Assembly (NCBI RefSeq): GCF_900102795.1
Contig: NZ_FMWG01000005.1
Location: 1 to 64,000, forward strand
Source of the DNA: Epibacterium ulvae
GTDB taxonomy: Bacteria; Pseudomonadota; Alphaproteobacteria; Rhodobacterales; Rhodobacteraceae
Direction of reading: 5' to 3'
Length of the DNA: 64,000 nt
The notes beneath the pieces were generated by a model. The model searched no databases. It was not told the DNA's origin and saw only the letters and a list, made by a program, of their open reading frames with translations. The position numbers and the translations under genes are program-made. Below, one piece after another: positions 45,318 through 55,023 of the stretch; position 1 is the stretch's first letter, and every line of letters begins with the position of its first letter.

Positions 45318-47611
45318 TGAAAGTTAATCTGCACATCGGGTTGGAACGCTCTGCAACAACCGTGGTTCAACGCCAACTGGCGCACAACCGCGCGCGCTTA
45401 TCTGACTCTGGCATTCTCTATCCGGAAAGCCCCGGCGCGCTAAACCATATTCGCCTTTTCATGGCCGTCTCAGACCCAGATGCTGTGTGCAACCTGCGCG
45501 CAAATCGCGGCTTTGCCTCTCCTGCGCGTCAAAGACAGCTGAGAGAGGCCTTGCAAGACAAGCTTGCGCAAGAGCTTTCATCGACAAAACCAGATGTTTT
45601 ACTGCTCAGCGCACTCCAGCTTGGCACCTGTTTGCACCGGGAAAGCGAACTGGTGCGGCTCAAAGATTTGCTGTCTCCGTTTGCAAGCGGATTTAAGATC
45701 ATCGCCCATGTAAGCGACCCCGCCCATATGCTGCGAAACCACTACGCAGAACAAGTACTTGAAGGGCGCGCTGCATCCTTGGCGCGGGACCTTGATCTTG
45801 TTGGTGAAAAAGACTGGCGGGCTGCCTGCCTTGCAACATGGCACCAGATGACACCTGCACTTGGACAATACTCAGAGGTGCAAGGTGCCCCCTTTTGGCT
45901 CGACTTCTCGGCGCTTGCCGCACAATGGCAAAGCGTATTTGGGCAAGACGCAGTAGAATTCCACCGCGGCCTTGGCGCACGCACGCTCAACGCGGAGGTT
46001 CGCCAAAACCTCTGTCGCCCCCTCATTAGCAATCTGGATCTCATCGATACTGATCCGGCACTGCCGGATCTCCCATCCGCCGCATGGCTCTCCCGCGCGC
46101 GGCAAATCAACACACAGCTGTTGCAGATCACAGCCCAGCGTAAAGAGGCGTTTCCCCGCAAAGACTGGCGCGCGCTTCTTAGCAAGGTGTCCGTAGCAGG
46201 CGATGCAATGGACATGCATGGCCTAACTGTCATTTCAAAGGCGTTTCACAGCGCCAATCTGGCCTTTGCGCAAGCGCATAAAACCCTACCTGTTGAAACC
46301 TTCGATTATACAGAATCACCCCGCCCCTGGCAGGAAGCCGATCCAACCCAAGGGTTTAGGCCAACCCCGTATGTCATGGCTTTCCTCGACGGGATCAGCC
46401 CCCCAAAGTCCCTAAAACAGATCGAGATTTCAGAACAGGCCCGCGTGCTGATGTCGCCTTTGGCGCAGAAAAATCATGCGCATTTGCAGGGAACGCCGCT
46501 CAAACCACACAACAAGCTGGGCACCGTCGACGAAACCAAAGCCGCGCCACAATATACTGTGATGCCCACGCGCAAGCTGCCTTCTGAACAATCTGGCCGG
46601 GTTATCGTCGGATGCATGAAAAACGAGGCGCCCTATATCCTTGAATGGATTGCCCATCACCGCAGCATTGGCGTCGATAATTTCCTGATCTACACCAATG
46701 ATTGTACCGATGGCACAGACCAACTTTTAGATCAATTGCAACACCTTGGCATTGTTCAACATCGGCGCAATGACAATTGGAAAGGCAACTCTCCTCAGCA
46801 ATACGCGCTCAACCAGTCCTTAAAAGAGCCGCTGATCAAAAACGCGGAATGGATCATTCATATTGATGTGGATGAATTCATAAACGTGCGCTGCGGCAAC
46901 GGCACGCTTGATGACTTCTTTGACCAGACACCAGATGCGACCCATGTCGCCATGACCTGGCGATTGTTCGGTCACAACAATGTAAAATCGCTGAACAATG
47001 AATTTGTCACACAGCAGTTTGACCACTGTGCCCCCAAATTCTGCCCCAAGCCTCACACAGTCTGGGGCTTTAAAACGATGACAAAAAACATTGGGGCTTA
47101 TGAAAAAATCAGCTGCCATCGCCCCAACAAACTGATCGAAGAAAAACGCAATCAGATCAAATGGGTCAATGGTTCAGGGCGTGACATGACCCGCGAGGTG
47201 ATCAACAAAGGCTGGAGAAATTCACGCAAATCTATCGGTTACGACCTTTTGCAGCTGAACCATTACGCGTTGCGTTCGGCAGAAAGCTTCCTGATCAAAC
47301 GCCAGCGTGGCCGGGCCTTGCATGTGGATCGCTCTATCGGGCTAAACTACTGGATCCGCATGGATTGGAACGACCACCAAGATATCACCATCCAACGCAA
47401 CCAAGCGCGCCTCGCTGCTGAATTTGGCGCACTAATCGCTGATCCAACTGTCCAGGATCTACATCAGGCAGGGTGCCAGTGGCATGCAAAAAAAGCAGCC
47501 GAGCTGCAGAATACCCCAGAATTTTCCGAACTGTATAAACAGATCCAAAAGATCAAACTGACAAGCCTTGAACGGGCCTCATACGCCTTAGCGTTGGACA
47601 TGGAGAGCTGA
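45317..47611 (+). CDS. Fusion of a sulfotransferase-like domain with a glycosyltransferase domain
   Basis: This 764-aa protein has an N-terminal half (about 1-330) that opens with LHIGLERSATTVVQRQLAHN, resembling the PAPS-binding loop but with the lysine replaced (ERSATT instead of KSGTT). The C-terminal half from about residue 428 is a glycosyltransferase of the same type as its neighbours (MKNEAPYILEWIAHHRSIGV, then HIDVDEFINVRCG). A linker of about 90 residues joins them. The start overlaps the preceding stop by one base. One polypeptide may couple chain recognition or sulfation to glycosylation; the first domain may be catalytically inert. Confidence 0.78.
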   Translation: MKVNLHIGLERSATTVVQRQLAHNRARLSDSGILYPESPGALNHIRLFMAVSDPDAVCNLRANRGFASPARQRQLREALQDKLAQELSSTKPDVLLLSALQLGTCLHRESELVRLKDLLSPFASGFKIIAHVSDPAHMLRNHYAEQVLEGRAASLARDLDLVGEKDWRAACLATWHQMTPALGQYSEVQGAPFWLDFSALAAQWQSVFGQDAVEFHRGLGARTLNAEVRQNLCRPLISNLDLIDTDPALPDLPSAAWLSRARQINTQLLQITAQRKEAFPRKDWRALLSKVSVAGDAMDMHGLTVISKAFHSANLAFAQAHKTLPVETFDYTESPRPWQEADPTQGFRPTPYVMAFLDGISPPKSLKQIEISEQARVLMSPLAQKNHAHLQGTPLKPHNKLGTVDETKAAPQYTVMPTRKLPSEQSGRVIVGCMKNEAPYILEWIAHHRSIGVDNFLIYTNDCTDGTDQLLDQLQHLGIVQHRRNDNWKGNSPQQYALNQSLKEPLIKNAEWIIHIDVDEFINVRCGNGTLDDFFDQTPDATHVAMTWRLFGHNNVKSLNNEFVTQQFDHCAPKFCPKPHTVWGFKTMTKNIGAYEKISCHRPNKLIEEKRNQIKWVNGSGRDMTREVINKGWRNSRKSIGYDLLQLNHYALRSAESFLIKRQRGRALHVDRSIGLNYWIRMDWNDHQDITIQRNQARLAAEFGALIADPTVQDLHQAGCQWHAKKAAELQNTPEFSELYKQIQKIKLTSLERASYALALDMES

Positions 47612-47655
47612 TCCGCTAAAAAAAGAGCGATGGTATCAAGTTCAAAGAGCACCGA

Positions 47656-48723
47656 GTGACCCGATTTCTTGCAATACTGACCGTGCGCAACGAAGGCGCA
47701 TTTTTATTGGAATGGCTGGCCCATCATCGGGCCGTTGGCTTTACTGATTTTCTTGTTTTTTCCAATGATTGCGAAGATGGCACTGATAATATTCTCGACC
47801 GGCTGGATGATCTTGGCCACCTCACCCATCTGCGCAACGATGGGCCTCATGAAAAGGGGCGCATTCAGTTTGATGCATTAAAGCAGGCCGACCGGCACAA
47901 ACTGGTCAAGCAGGCAGACTGGATCTTGGCACTTGATATTGATGAATTTGTGAACATTCATGTGGGGGATGGTCAACTGGCGGATCTGTTGCAGGCCCTG
48001 CCCGACGCAGATGCAATCACCCTGACGTGGCGTTTGTTTGGCAATGCGGATCAGGTCCGCTACCAGCCAACACCCGTGACGGATCTCTTTACCCGTTGCG
48101 CCCCGGAAATTATTCACTGGCCATGGCGCGCAACCATGTTCAAAACGCTTTATCGCAACAGCGGCGTGTATCGCAAAACCGGGGTGCATCGTCCGCGCAG
48201 CGTCAAAGACCCCAGCCTGCTCGACGGCTACCGCTGGTTTGATTGCGAAGGGCGCGAACTGGGAGAGGCCTTTAAAACCAAACGGGTCTTTTCCAACTAC
48301 GGTCAGCCCAACTACCGTTTTGCACAACTCAATCACTACCCCCTTGGCGCGATGGAAAGCTATGTCCTGAAAGCCGATCGCGGTCGCGCTGTTCATACCC
48401 AAGACCAGCTTAGCCTCGATTATTGGGTGGAACGCAACTACAATATGGATCAAGATCTTTCGATCCACCGCTATCAAGCCGCGCGTGATGCAGTGATGCA
48501 GCTACTGGCCGAAGACGCGAAATTACAACGCCTGCATGACAAAGCGGTCAATTGGCGACACCGGCAATTTCGCTCCTTGATGATGAAAGAACCCGCACGC
48601 GCGCTGTTTTCAAGACTGATGATGACCCCACCATCCCGTGCTATAACCGCCGTAACAGCCCAAACGCTAAGCGGGTTTGCGACCATGGAACGCCACGACG
48701 CAGGCATAAAAGACACGCTCTGA
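47656..48723 (+). CDS. Glycosyltransferase family 2/92-like protein
   Basis: This 355-aa protein is the third relative in the cluster: RNEGAFLLEWLAHHRAVGFT, FSNDCEDGTDNILDRLDDLG and LALDIDEFVNIHVGDG. A C-terminal RAVHTQDQLSLDYWVERNYN segment matches the neighbours. It starts with GTG at 47656, 44 bases after the fusion gene, with AAAGAG upstream. A homolog-specific insertion is not evident. It probably adds another residue to the same polymer. Confidence 0.82.
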   Translation: MTRFLAILTVRNEGAFLLEWLAHHRAVGFTDFLVFSNDCEDGTDNILDRLDDLGHLTHLRNDGPHEKGRIQFDALKQADRHKLVKQADWILALDIDEFVNIHVGDGQLADLLQALPDADAITLTWRLFGNADQVRYQPTPVTDLFTRCAPEIIHWPWRATMFKTLYRNSGVYRKTGVHRPRSVKDPSLLDGYRWFDCEGRELGEAFKTKRVFSNYGQPNYRFAQLNHYPLGAMESYVLKADRGRAVHTQDQLSLDYWVERNYNMDQDLSIHRYQAARDAVMQLLAEDAKLQRLHDKAVNWRHRQFRSLMMKEPARALFSRLMMTPPSRAITAVTAQTLSGFATMERHDAGIKDTL

Positions 48724-48858
48724 CAACAGTTTACCCCACCCCATCGGGAAAGCGCCCGCAAAGCGGCCTGAGTTTTTCCCAATTTGGCCGCATTCGACGC
48801 TTATCCGTTACCCAAGACCATCGTGCGTAGAATTCGCAGGAAACTGAGGACTAAGGAC

Positions 48859-49839
48859 ATGCAGAACGGCATCGATTCTCTGGACCAAGATCTGTCCGGC
48901 CTGAAACCAAAAGCTTGGCGCGCCAAATTGGCTGAGCTGACCGAAGCACATGGCCTATATCAGGATCTTGGCGCACGGCATTTTGCAACCTTCGTGGATC
49001 ACGGCAACACCCTGTTGGTGACTTTTGAAACAGTGCAAGGCATTCAAAACCTCTCTGAACAGGCGCTGCCGTTGGGGTTTGATCTGGTGCGCAACCAAGG
49101 CTGGTCTCATCTGTGTCTGGTCTCAAATGGCGATACATGGTTTCGCGATGAAAACGTCTATACATTCTTTGATCAGCTCGACGATGATGGCTTTTTTGAA
49201 GAGTTTGACAATGTCCTCTTTTACGGCGCAGGTCCGTGCGGCTATGCGGCCTCTGCCTTTTCCGTCTCAGCACCCGGTGCAACTGTTCTGGCCATTCAGC
49301 CACAGGCCACACTTGATCCGCGTATAACCGAATGGGACGACCGCTTCACCGAGATGCGCCGAACCTCATTTACTGATCGCTATGGCTATGCCCCTGAAAT
49401 GCTGGATGGCGCAGCAAAAGCCTTTGTCATCTACGACCCTTATGAACCCCTGGACGCGATGCATGCCGCGCTTTTTGCACGGCCCAATGTCACGCGTCTC
49501 CGCATGCCCTTTATGGGCACTGCCATTCAGACCCGCCTGATTGAGATGGAAATACTCTACGCACTCATGGCAGATCTGGGGGCTAACACCCTGAGCGAAA
49601 GCGCATTTTACAGACACACGCGTGCGCGTCGCAATAATGGTGGCTATCTCAAACGGCTGATGGCACAGCTTGATCATCAAGACCGTCCCTATATGGTTGC
49701 CCTCCTGTGCCGCAATGTCACCTCTCGCCTGCGGGCCCCCCGTTTTCGTCGTCGCCTGCAAGGGTTGCAGAAGCGGTCTCAAGCCGGGGAATTCCCCTGG
49801 CCCCCAGAGGCGAAAAAGGCAGACGATAGCGCTCAATAA
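48859..49839 (+). CDS. Hydrolase-fold-like protein of unknown function
   Basis: This 326-aa protein contains NVLFYGAGPCGYAASAFSVS followed by APGATVLAIQPQ, resembling the nucleophile-elbow region of small alpha/beta hydrolases linked to polysaccharide loci. The expected serine of G-A-S-x-G is glycine here. The start at 48859 has GAGGA 8 bases upstream, and an earlier TTG at 48784 is possible. A basic C-terminus (RFRRRLQGLQKR) ends the protein. I cannot assign a function; similar proteins are sometimes mis-annotated as phosphosulfate reductases. Confidence 0.6.
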   Translation: MQNGIDSLDQDLSGLKPKAWRAKLAELTEAHGLYQDLGARHFATFVDHGNTLLVTFETVQGIQNLSEQALPLGFDLVRNQGWSHLCLVSNGDTWFRDENVYTFFDQLDDDGFFEEFDNVLFYGAGPCGYAASAFSVSAPGATVLAIQPQATLDPRITEWDDRFTEMRRTSFTDRYGYAPEMLDGAAKAFVIYDPYEPLDAMHAALFARPNVTRLRMPFMGTAIQTRLIEMEILYALMADLGANTLSESAFYRHTRARRNNGGYLKRLMAQLDHQDRPYMVALLCRNVTSRLRAPRFRRRLQGLQKRSQAGEFPWPPEAKKADDSAQ

Positions 49840-49946
49840 GCGCAGATGGCACCCCCCATCTCAAAAGATTCGCTTGAAGGAAAGCAACGCGAACCCGATA
49901 GGGTTCACCCCTTGAACAAAAGGGAAACATCTGCCACACCTCAGGC

Positions 49947-51311
49947 ATGGCAAAAACATCCTTTTCTTGCTCCGCATGTGGAGCCTCGTTTTCCAAATGG
50001 TCCGGCCGGTGCGAAGGCTGCGGTGAATGGAACACCATTACCGAAGACAAAGGCCTCTCTGCTGGCGGGCCCGCAAAAAAATCACTGGGCGCAATGCGCG
50101 GCAAACGGCTGGAACTCAGCGATTTGGCAACCCAGGAAGCCCCGCCCCCGCGCACGCTTTCCGGTGTCGGAGAGCTGGACCGCGTCCTTGGCGGGGGGCT
50201 GGTTGCCGCTTCAGCCATTCTGGTGGGCGGCGATCCCGGTATCGGCAAATCCACCCTTTTGTTACAGGCTGCTGCGCGCTTTGCCCGAAACGGGCTAAAA
50301 ACCATCTATATCTCGGGCGAAGAGGCTTCAGCGCAGGTGCGTATGCGCGCACAACGGCTGGGCCTGTCCTCTTCCCCGGTGCTGCTGGGCGCAGAAACCA
50401 ATCTGCGCGATATCCTCACCACGCTTGAAGCCGAAAAGCCCGAACTTGCCATTATCGATTCGATCCAGACCATGTGGTCTGACACCGTAGACAGCGCGCC
50501 CGGCTCAGTCAGTCAGGTGCGCGCGGCGGCCCATGAACTCACCACATTTGCCAAAACCAACGGGATTTCCATCGTTATGGTTGGCCATGTCACCAAAGAA
50601 GGCCAAATTGCTGGTCCGCGTGTTGTGGAACACATGGTCGACACGGTGCTTTATTTCGAGGGTGAGCGCGGCCATCAGTTCCGAGTTCTGCGCGCGGTGA
50701 AAAACCGCTTCGGCCCAGCCGATGAAATTGGTGTTTTTGAAATGACCGGTCGCGGCCTGGCTGAGGTGACAAACCCTTCTGCCCTGTTCCTGTCAGATCG
50801 CGGCGACCCAACGCCGGGATCTGTTGTCTTTGCGGGGATCGAAGGCACCCGGCCAGTTTTGGTTGAGATGCAGGCACTCGTTGCCCCCTCCCCTCATTCC
50901 CAGCCACGCCGTGCCGTAGTGGGGTGGGACAGCTCGCGCCTTGCAATGATCCTGGCCGTTCTCGAAGCCCGTTGCGGCGTGCCGTTTGCCGGGCTTGATG
51001 TCTATCTGAATGTCGCAGGCGGTATGAAAATTTCAGAGCCAGCCGCAGACCTTGCAGTTGCAGCCGCCCTGCTCAGCGCACGCGAAGATACCGCATTACC
51101 TAAAGATACCGTAATTTTTGGCGAAATTTCTCTCTCAGGAGCCCTTAGACCGGCGCCACAGGCAGAAAACCGGTTGAAAGAAGCGCAAAAACTTGGTTTC
51201 TCCGCAGCTATTGCTCCAAGTGGCGGCAAATCCGTAACAATACCGGGCCTCTCTTTAAAGAAAGCCAGTGATTTGGTCGGATTTGTTGGCGAATACTTCG
51301 CAGCAGGATAA
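49947..51311 (+). CDS. radA: DNA repair protein RadA
   Basis: This 454-aa protein has the N-terminal zinc finger (CSACGASFSKWSGRCEGCGE), a RecA-type ATPase with Walker A GGDPGIGKSTL, the RadA-specific KNRFG motif (VKNRFGPADE), and a C-terminal Lon-like domain (VYLNVAGGMKISEPAADLAV). It promotes branch migration in recombinational repair. The start at 49947 yields the standard finger spacing. It runs into cvpA about 40 bases later. Confidence 0.95.
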   Translation: MAKTSFSCSACGASFSKWSGRCEGCGEWNTITEDKGLSAGGPAKKSLGAMRGKRLELSDLATQEAPPPRTLSGVGELDRVLGGGLVAASAILVGGDPGIGKSTLLLQAAARFARNGLKTIYISGEEASAQVRMRAQRLGLSSSPVLLGAETNLRDILTTLEAEKPELAIIDSIQTMWSDTVDSAPGSVSQVRAAAHELTTFAKTNGISIVMVGHVTKEGQIAGPRVVEHMVDTVLYFEGERGHQFRVLRAVKNRFGPADEIGVFEMTGRGLAEVTNPSALFLSDRGDPTPGSVVFAGIEGTRPVLVEMQALVAPSPHSQPRRAVVGWDSSRLAMILAVLEARCGVPFAGLDVYLNVAGGMKISEPAADLAVAAALLSAREDTALPKDTVIFGEISLSGALRPAPQAENRLKEAQKLGFSAAIAPSGGKSVTIPGLSLKKASDLVGFVGEYFAAG

Positions 51312-51350
51312 GGTCGCAACAAATTTTGTGCAGGATACAGGCGAAGGTCT

Positions 51351-51905
51351 ATGGAAGATTTCACCATTGTTGACGGGGTCGTCGCCCTCGTGATTGTTGT
51401 TTCAGCGTTGCTAGCCTATTCGCGTGGTTTTGTGCGAGAAGCCATGGCGATTGCAGGTTGGTTTGCCGCCGCCATCTTGGCTTTTATGTTCGCGCCCCAA
51501 GCCGAACCATTGATGGCAGAAATTCCCATCGTCGGGGAATTCCTTGCGGACAGCTGCGAATTGGCGATCATCGCCGCATTCTTTGGCGTGCTTGCATTGG
51601 CTCTTGTGGTTGTGTCTTTCTTCACGCCGCTATTTTCAAGCCTGGTGCAACGCTCGATTTTAGGCGGGCTTGATCAGGGCGTCGGATTTTTCTTTGGCGT
51701 CTTGCGCGGCATCCTTTTGGTCGCCATCGCCTTCTTCCTTTATAATGTGGTCATGACAGGACAAAGCTTTGAGATTGTCGATGACAGCCGCTCTGCCGCT
51801 GTGTTTGACCGCATGATTGGCAAAATCGAAGAGCGTAACCCAGAACAGGCTCTGGGCTGGGTCACTCAGAAATACGAAGAATTGATGGCGCACTGCGAAC
51901 TCTAA
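51351..51905 (+). CDS. CvpA family membrane protein
   Basis: This 184-aa protein has four hydrophobic segments, including GVVALVIVVSALLAYSRGFV and a middle IIAAFFGVLALALVVVSFF, and the family features FVREAMAIAGWFAA and LDQGVGFFFGVLRGILLVAI. CvpA proteins are linked to colicin V production and envelope homeostasis. In many alphaproteobacteria the gene lies between radA and purF, as here. A terminator follows. Confidence 0.9.
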   Translation: MEDFTIVDGVVALVIVVSALLAYSRGFVREAMAIAGWFAAAILAFMFAPQAEPLMAEIPIVGEFLADSCELAIIAAFFGVLALALVVVSFFTPLFSSLVQRSILGGLDQGVGFFFGVLRGILLVAIAFFLYNVVMTGQSFEIVDDSRSAAVFDRMIGKIEERNPEQALGWVTQKYEELMAHCEL

Positions 51906-51930
51906 CGCCACTCTCTTTGACATAATCATG

Positions 51931-51957
51931 AAAGGCGCCCTTTGTGGCGCCTTTTTT
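51931..51957 (+). terminator. Terminator after cvpA
   Basis: AAAGGCGCC and GGCGCCTTT form a 9-bp stem with loop CTTTGT, followed by TTTTA. It ends the radA-cvpA unit. Confidence 0.88.
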
Positions 51958-52269
51958 ATTTCGGCCTCGCTCTTCGCCGCACTCTGCCCTCATCAGCTGT
52001 CACTACACGAATCTGTTACGAATCGTGTTCGCAATTTTGTTCCGATCCACGAAAACACAAGGGAAATCAAGTAACCTTTGTTAATTTTTCCTAAATTTCC
52101 GGCCGAATTGGTTAACAATCATGGGGAAAACACCTCGTTTTTCCCTAAAATTGCATAAATTCCAAATTGGCCGCAGGTCTGCCCCATTTTCGGCCCAATT
52201 CGAGCCGCACATAGGATCAACAACACGAGAGCACAGGCTCACAGGCACATTCTCAGAAGGGACGGCATC
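51958..52269. other. Intergenic region before the second Hint gene
   Basis: About 312 bases without a gene. It is AT-rich in the middle (TTTGTTAATTTTTCCTAAAT near 52078), with a TTAA-N7-TAAA sequence at 52081-52095 that is one base off a CtrA box. I see no RNA gene. It should contain the promoter of 52270. Confidence 0.5.
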
Positions 52270-52950
52270 ATGCTTCTGGATCACACCACAGCGTTTTCAG
52301 ACTATCAGCCCGCTGATTTCATGGCAGATTTTCCATTTTCACAAACCGCAGATCTGGTGAAATCCCGTGTCCGTCCAAAAACTGGCGGCTTCCTTCCCGC
52401 AACTTTGGTTGAAACAGACGCAGGCTTTGTTCAGGCCCGCAGCCTGAAAGCAGGCGACAAGGTTTACACCTTTGACGGAGGCACCCAAGAGGTGCGCCGC
52501 GTTAAGCATTCCGTACCACGTCTGACCGCAATGATGCATGTGCCCGCCGGTGCCCTGGGCAATGATCGTGATCTGAACATGCCTGCTGATCAACTTGTTG
52601 CTCTGGATCTCGACGCCGCTGAAATGCTCTTTGATATGCCTGTTGTTGTTGCCAAACTCGTCTCTCTGGCGGGCTACAAAGGCATCACCCCAGCCATGCC
52701 CCAGCGTTTGGCACGTGTACATCTGGAATTTGAAGAAGAAGAGCTGATCTGGTCCGAATGTGGCATGCTACTGCATTCCGGTAGCACAACCGAAGAAACC
52801 GCATTCTATCAGCTTTCCCTCACCGAAACGCGCAGCCTTGTGACAAAAGAAACAGGTCAAATCCTGCCCCGCAGTGATGCAGACGTTCTGCCTTCTGCCC
52901 TCAACGACATTTTTCGGGACACCCCCACAGTCCCACCGCTGGCAGCTTAA
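52270..52950 (+). CDS. Hint-domain protein, short form
   Basis: This 226-aa protein begins with about 45 residues of unknown type, then a Hint-like module: TLVETDAGFVQARSLKAGDK, MHVPAGALGNDRDLNMPADQ and RLARVHLEFEEEELIWSECG. Compared with the protein at 22515, the leading cysteine of the module is replaced by alanine/threonine in FLPATLVE, and the histidine motif LSPQHRI is replaced by MPADQLV. The module therefore may no longer self-cleave. The start follows GAAGGGACGGCATC. It stands alone and ends in a terminator. Confidence 0.72.
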   Translation: MLLDHTTAFSDYQPADFMADFPFSQTADLVKSRVRPKTGGFLPATLVETDAGFVQARSLKAGDKVYTFDGGTQEVRRVKHSVPRLTAMMHVPAGALGNDRDLNMPADQLVALDLDAAEMLFDMPVVVAKLVSLAGYKGITPAMPQRLARVHLEFEEEELIWSECGMLLHSGSTTEETAFYQLSLTETRSLVTKETGQILPRSDADVLPSALNDIFRDTPTVPPLAA

Positions 52951-52990
52951 CCCCACCCCACTTCCCTGCCAGTTCCTCCCCACCTACAGG

Positions 52991-53015
52991 CCCGCACTCG
53001 TGCGGGTCTTTTTTT
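52991..53015 (+). terminator. Terminator after the short Hint gene
   Basis: CCCGCAC-TC-GTGCGGG forms a tight stem with a two-base loop, followed by TCTTTTTTT. This is a clear intrinsic terminator. Confidence 0.9.
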
Positions 53016-53390
53016 ATGGGCAAAGATCTCTGCAGAACAAAATGCGAATTCGTGATCCTTTGATGACAGCAGGCGATATTCCCATTATGTGGGGGCCAAC
53101 CACTGTGCAAATGGATTCGGAGCCCGCTGAAATCGCGATGCCGATCATGAAACACCATACCTATGCCGCTCCCTATGCGCGGCCCTGCAGCTCATATGAT
53201 CAAACCGAGCGCATAACCTGAATACAGGGAATGCACTGGTCGGGTCTCGGTTCTGCAGAGCGGATAGATCCCATCCATTGCTTTTCCACAGACACGCGCA
53301 TCCTCTGATCTTTTGGGGATGACACAACAACAAAGACGACCTGCGCTGCCTGCTGAAAAGGGCACGCCTCACTGGAATTGGAGCCACTTT
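53016..53390. other. Region upstream of purF, no gene recognised
   Basis: About 375 bases lie between the Hint terminator and purF. A short open frame (53042-53221) crosses it, but its translation resembles nothing I know and has no ribosome-binding site. I see no RNA gene or operator I can name. The purF promoter must lie here. Confidence 0.5.
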
Positions 53391-54905
53391 ATGTGCGGGA
53401 TTTTGGGTATCGCAAACAAAAGCAGCGATGTGTTTGCGGAAATCTATGATGGGCTATTGATGCTCCAGCATCGCGGTCAGGACGCCTCTGGCATCGTGAC
53501 CCACACCGGCGAATTCTTTCGCGAACGCAAGGCCAACGGTCAGGTCAAAGACGTCTTTAATGCCAGCGACGCCGAAACCCTGACCGGGAAAATCGGCATG
53601 GGCCATGTACGCTACCCCACTGCGGGCTCTTTAAGCGCCTCCGAAGCACAGCCGTTTTTCGTGAATGCACCCTATGGCATCTATCTGGTGCACAACGGCA
53701 ATATCACCAACACGGCTGAACAACGCGAAAAGGTCACTGCGAAATATAGCCGTCATCTGCGCACCACCTCAGACTCCGAAATTCTGCTGAACGTTCTGGC
53801 CGACAAAGTCGCCGACGCGATGAAAGTGAACGGCAATGCTGATCCCATCCGCAACATCTTTGCCGGTGTAAAGATGACGATGGAACGTGTTCAGGGCGCC
53901 TATTCCGTGATCTGCATGATCGCAGGCGTCGGTCTTCTGGCCTTTCGTGATCCCAATGGCATTCGCCCGCTTTCAGTCGCCCAGCGTGAAGGCCAGGACG
54001 GGCTGGATTACGCCTTCGCTTCAGAAGATGTCGCCTTTGATATCAATGGCTTCTCCAAAATTCGCGATGTCAAACCCGGCGAAGCCATGCTGGTAGATCT
54101 GGACGGTAACCTACACGAAATTCAGGCCGTCGAAGGCAAGCTAACGCCCTGCATCTTTGAATATGTCTACCTTGCCCGCCCCGATTCCATGCTGGATGGC
54201 ATTTCTGTCTATAAAACCCAGCTGCGTATGGGGCAGACCCTGGCAAAGCAAATCCAAGACTCTGGTCTGGAAATTGATAGCATCATCCCAGTGCCGGATT
54301 CAGCGCGTCCCGTGGCCTTGGAAGTGGCAAACGCAACCGGCATTCGCTACCGCGAAGCCTTGGTGAAAAACCGCTACGTGGGCCGCACCTTTATTATGCC
54401 CGGTCAGCAAGAACGCCAGAAATCCGTGCGCCGAAAACTGAACGCCATCCCGCTGGAAATGAAAGGCCTGAATGTACTGTTGATCGATGATTCCATCGTG
54501 CGCGGCAATACAATCACCAAAATCGTCCAGATGTGCCGCGATGCGGGTGCTAAAAAGGTCTATATCGCCTCTGCGTCTCCACCTGTGAAATACCCAAATG
54601 TCTATGGCATCGACATGCCAACCCGTCATGAGCTGATCGCCCATGGCCGCGAGATCGAAGAAATCCGCGAGGAAATCGGCGCAGACGCTCTGATCTATCA
54701 AAAACTGGAAGATTTGGTCTGGGCTGCACACGAAGGCAACAAAGAGATCGAAACCTTTGATTGCTCTTGCTTTGATGGCAACTACATCACCGGCAATATC
54801 ACCGAAGATTATCTAAATGGTCTGGAAAACAGCACCCGGGTGAGCAAGAAAATTGAAGACATGCCAGCGCAAGGGGCCTCTTGGAACAGCGCGGCAGCTG
54901 GCTAA
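53391..54905 (+). CDS. purF: Amidophosphoribosyltransferase
   Basis: This 504-aa enzyme makes 5-phosphoribosylamine, the first committed purine step. It begins MCGILGIANKSS, with the catalytic cysteine next to the start, and has the glutaminase loop LMLQHRGQDASGI, the PRPP-binding LLIDDSIVRGNT and the GIDMPTRHEL segment. The start at 53391 is required because the cysteine must be at residue 2. GGAATTGGAG lies upstream. The C-terminus has the usual FDCSCFDGNYITG segment. Confidence 0.96.
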   Translation: MCGILGIANKSSDVFAEIYDGLLMLQHRGQDASGIVTHTGEFFRERKANGQVKDVFNASDAETLTGKIGMGHVRYPTAGSLSASEAQPFFVNAPYGIYLVHNGNITNTAEQREKVTAKYSRHLRTTSDSEILLNVLADKVADAMKVNGNADPIRNIFAGVKMTMERVQGAYSVICMIAGVGLLAFRDPNGIRPLSVAQREGQDGLDYAFASEDVAFDINGFSKIRDVKPGEAMLVDLDGNLHEIQAVEGKLTPCIFEYVYLARPDSMLDGISVYKTQLRMGQTLAKQIQDSGLEIDSIIPVPDSARPVALEVANATGIRYREALVKNRYVGRTFIMPGQQERQKSVRRKLNAIPLEMKGLNVLLIDDSIVRGNTITKIVQMCRDAGAKKVYIASASPPVKYPNVYGIDMPTRHELIAHGREIEEIREEIGADALIYQKLEDLVWAAHEGNKEIETFDCSCFDGNYITGNITEDYLNGLENSTRVSKKIEDMPAQGASWNSAAAG

Positions 54906-55023
54906 AATCTGATTTGCGGTTTGATCTTGCGGGATCAGACGCGTAAGAGAGCCACGATTAACTCTACGCAAAGGCGCTGATCTCGGATCTGCGCCTTTGG
55001 TGTCTCGACCAAAGGACCCCAGT

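Noticed and set aside
52081-52095. TTAA-N7-TAAA resembling a CtrA box upstream of the short Hint gene
   Set aside because: It is one base off the consensus and lies in an AT-rich stretch, so a chance match is likely.
53042-53221. Short open frame upstream of purF
   Set aside because: It has no ribosome-binding site and no recognisable family; it is probably noncoding.
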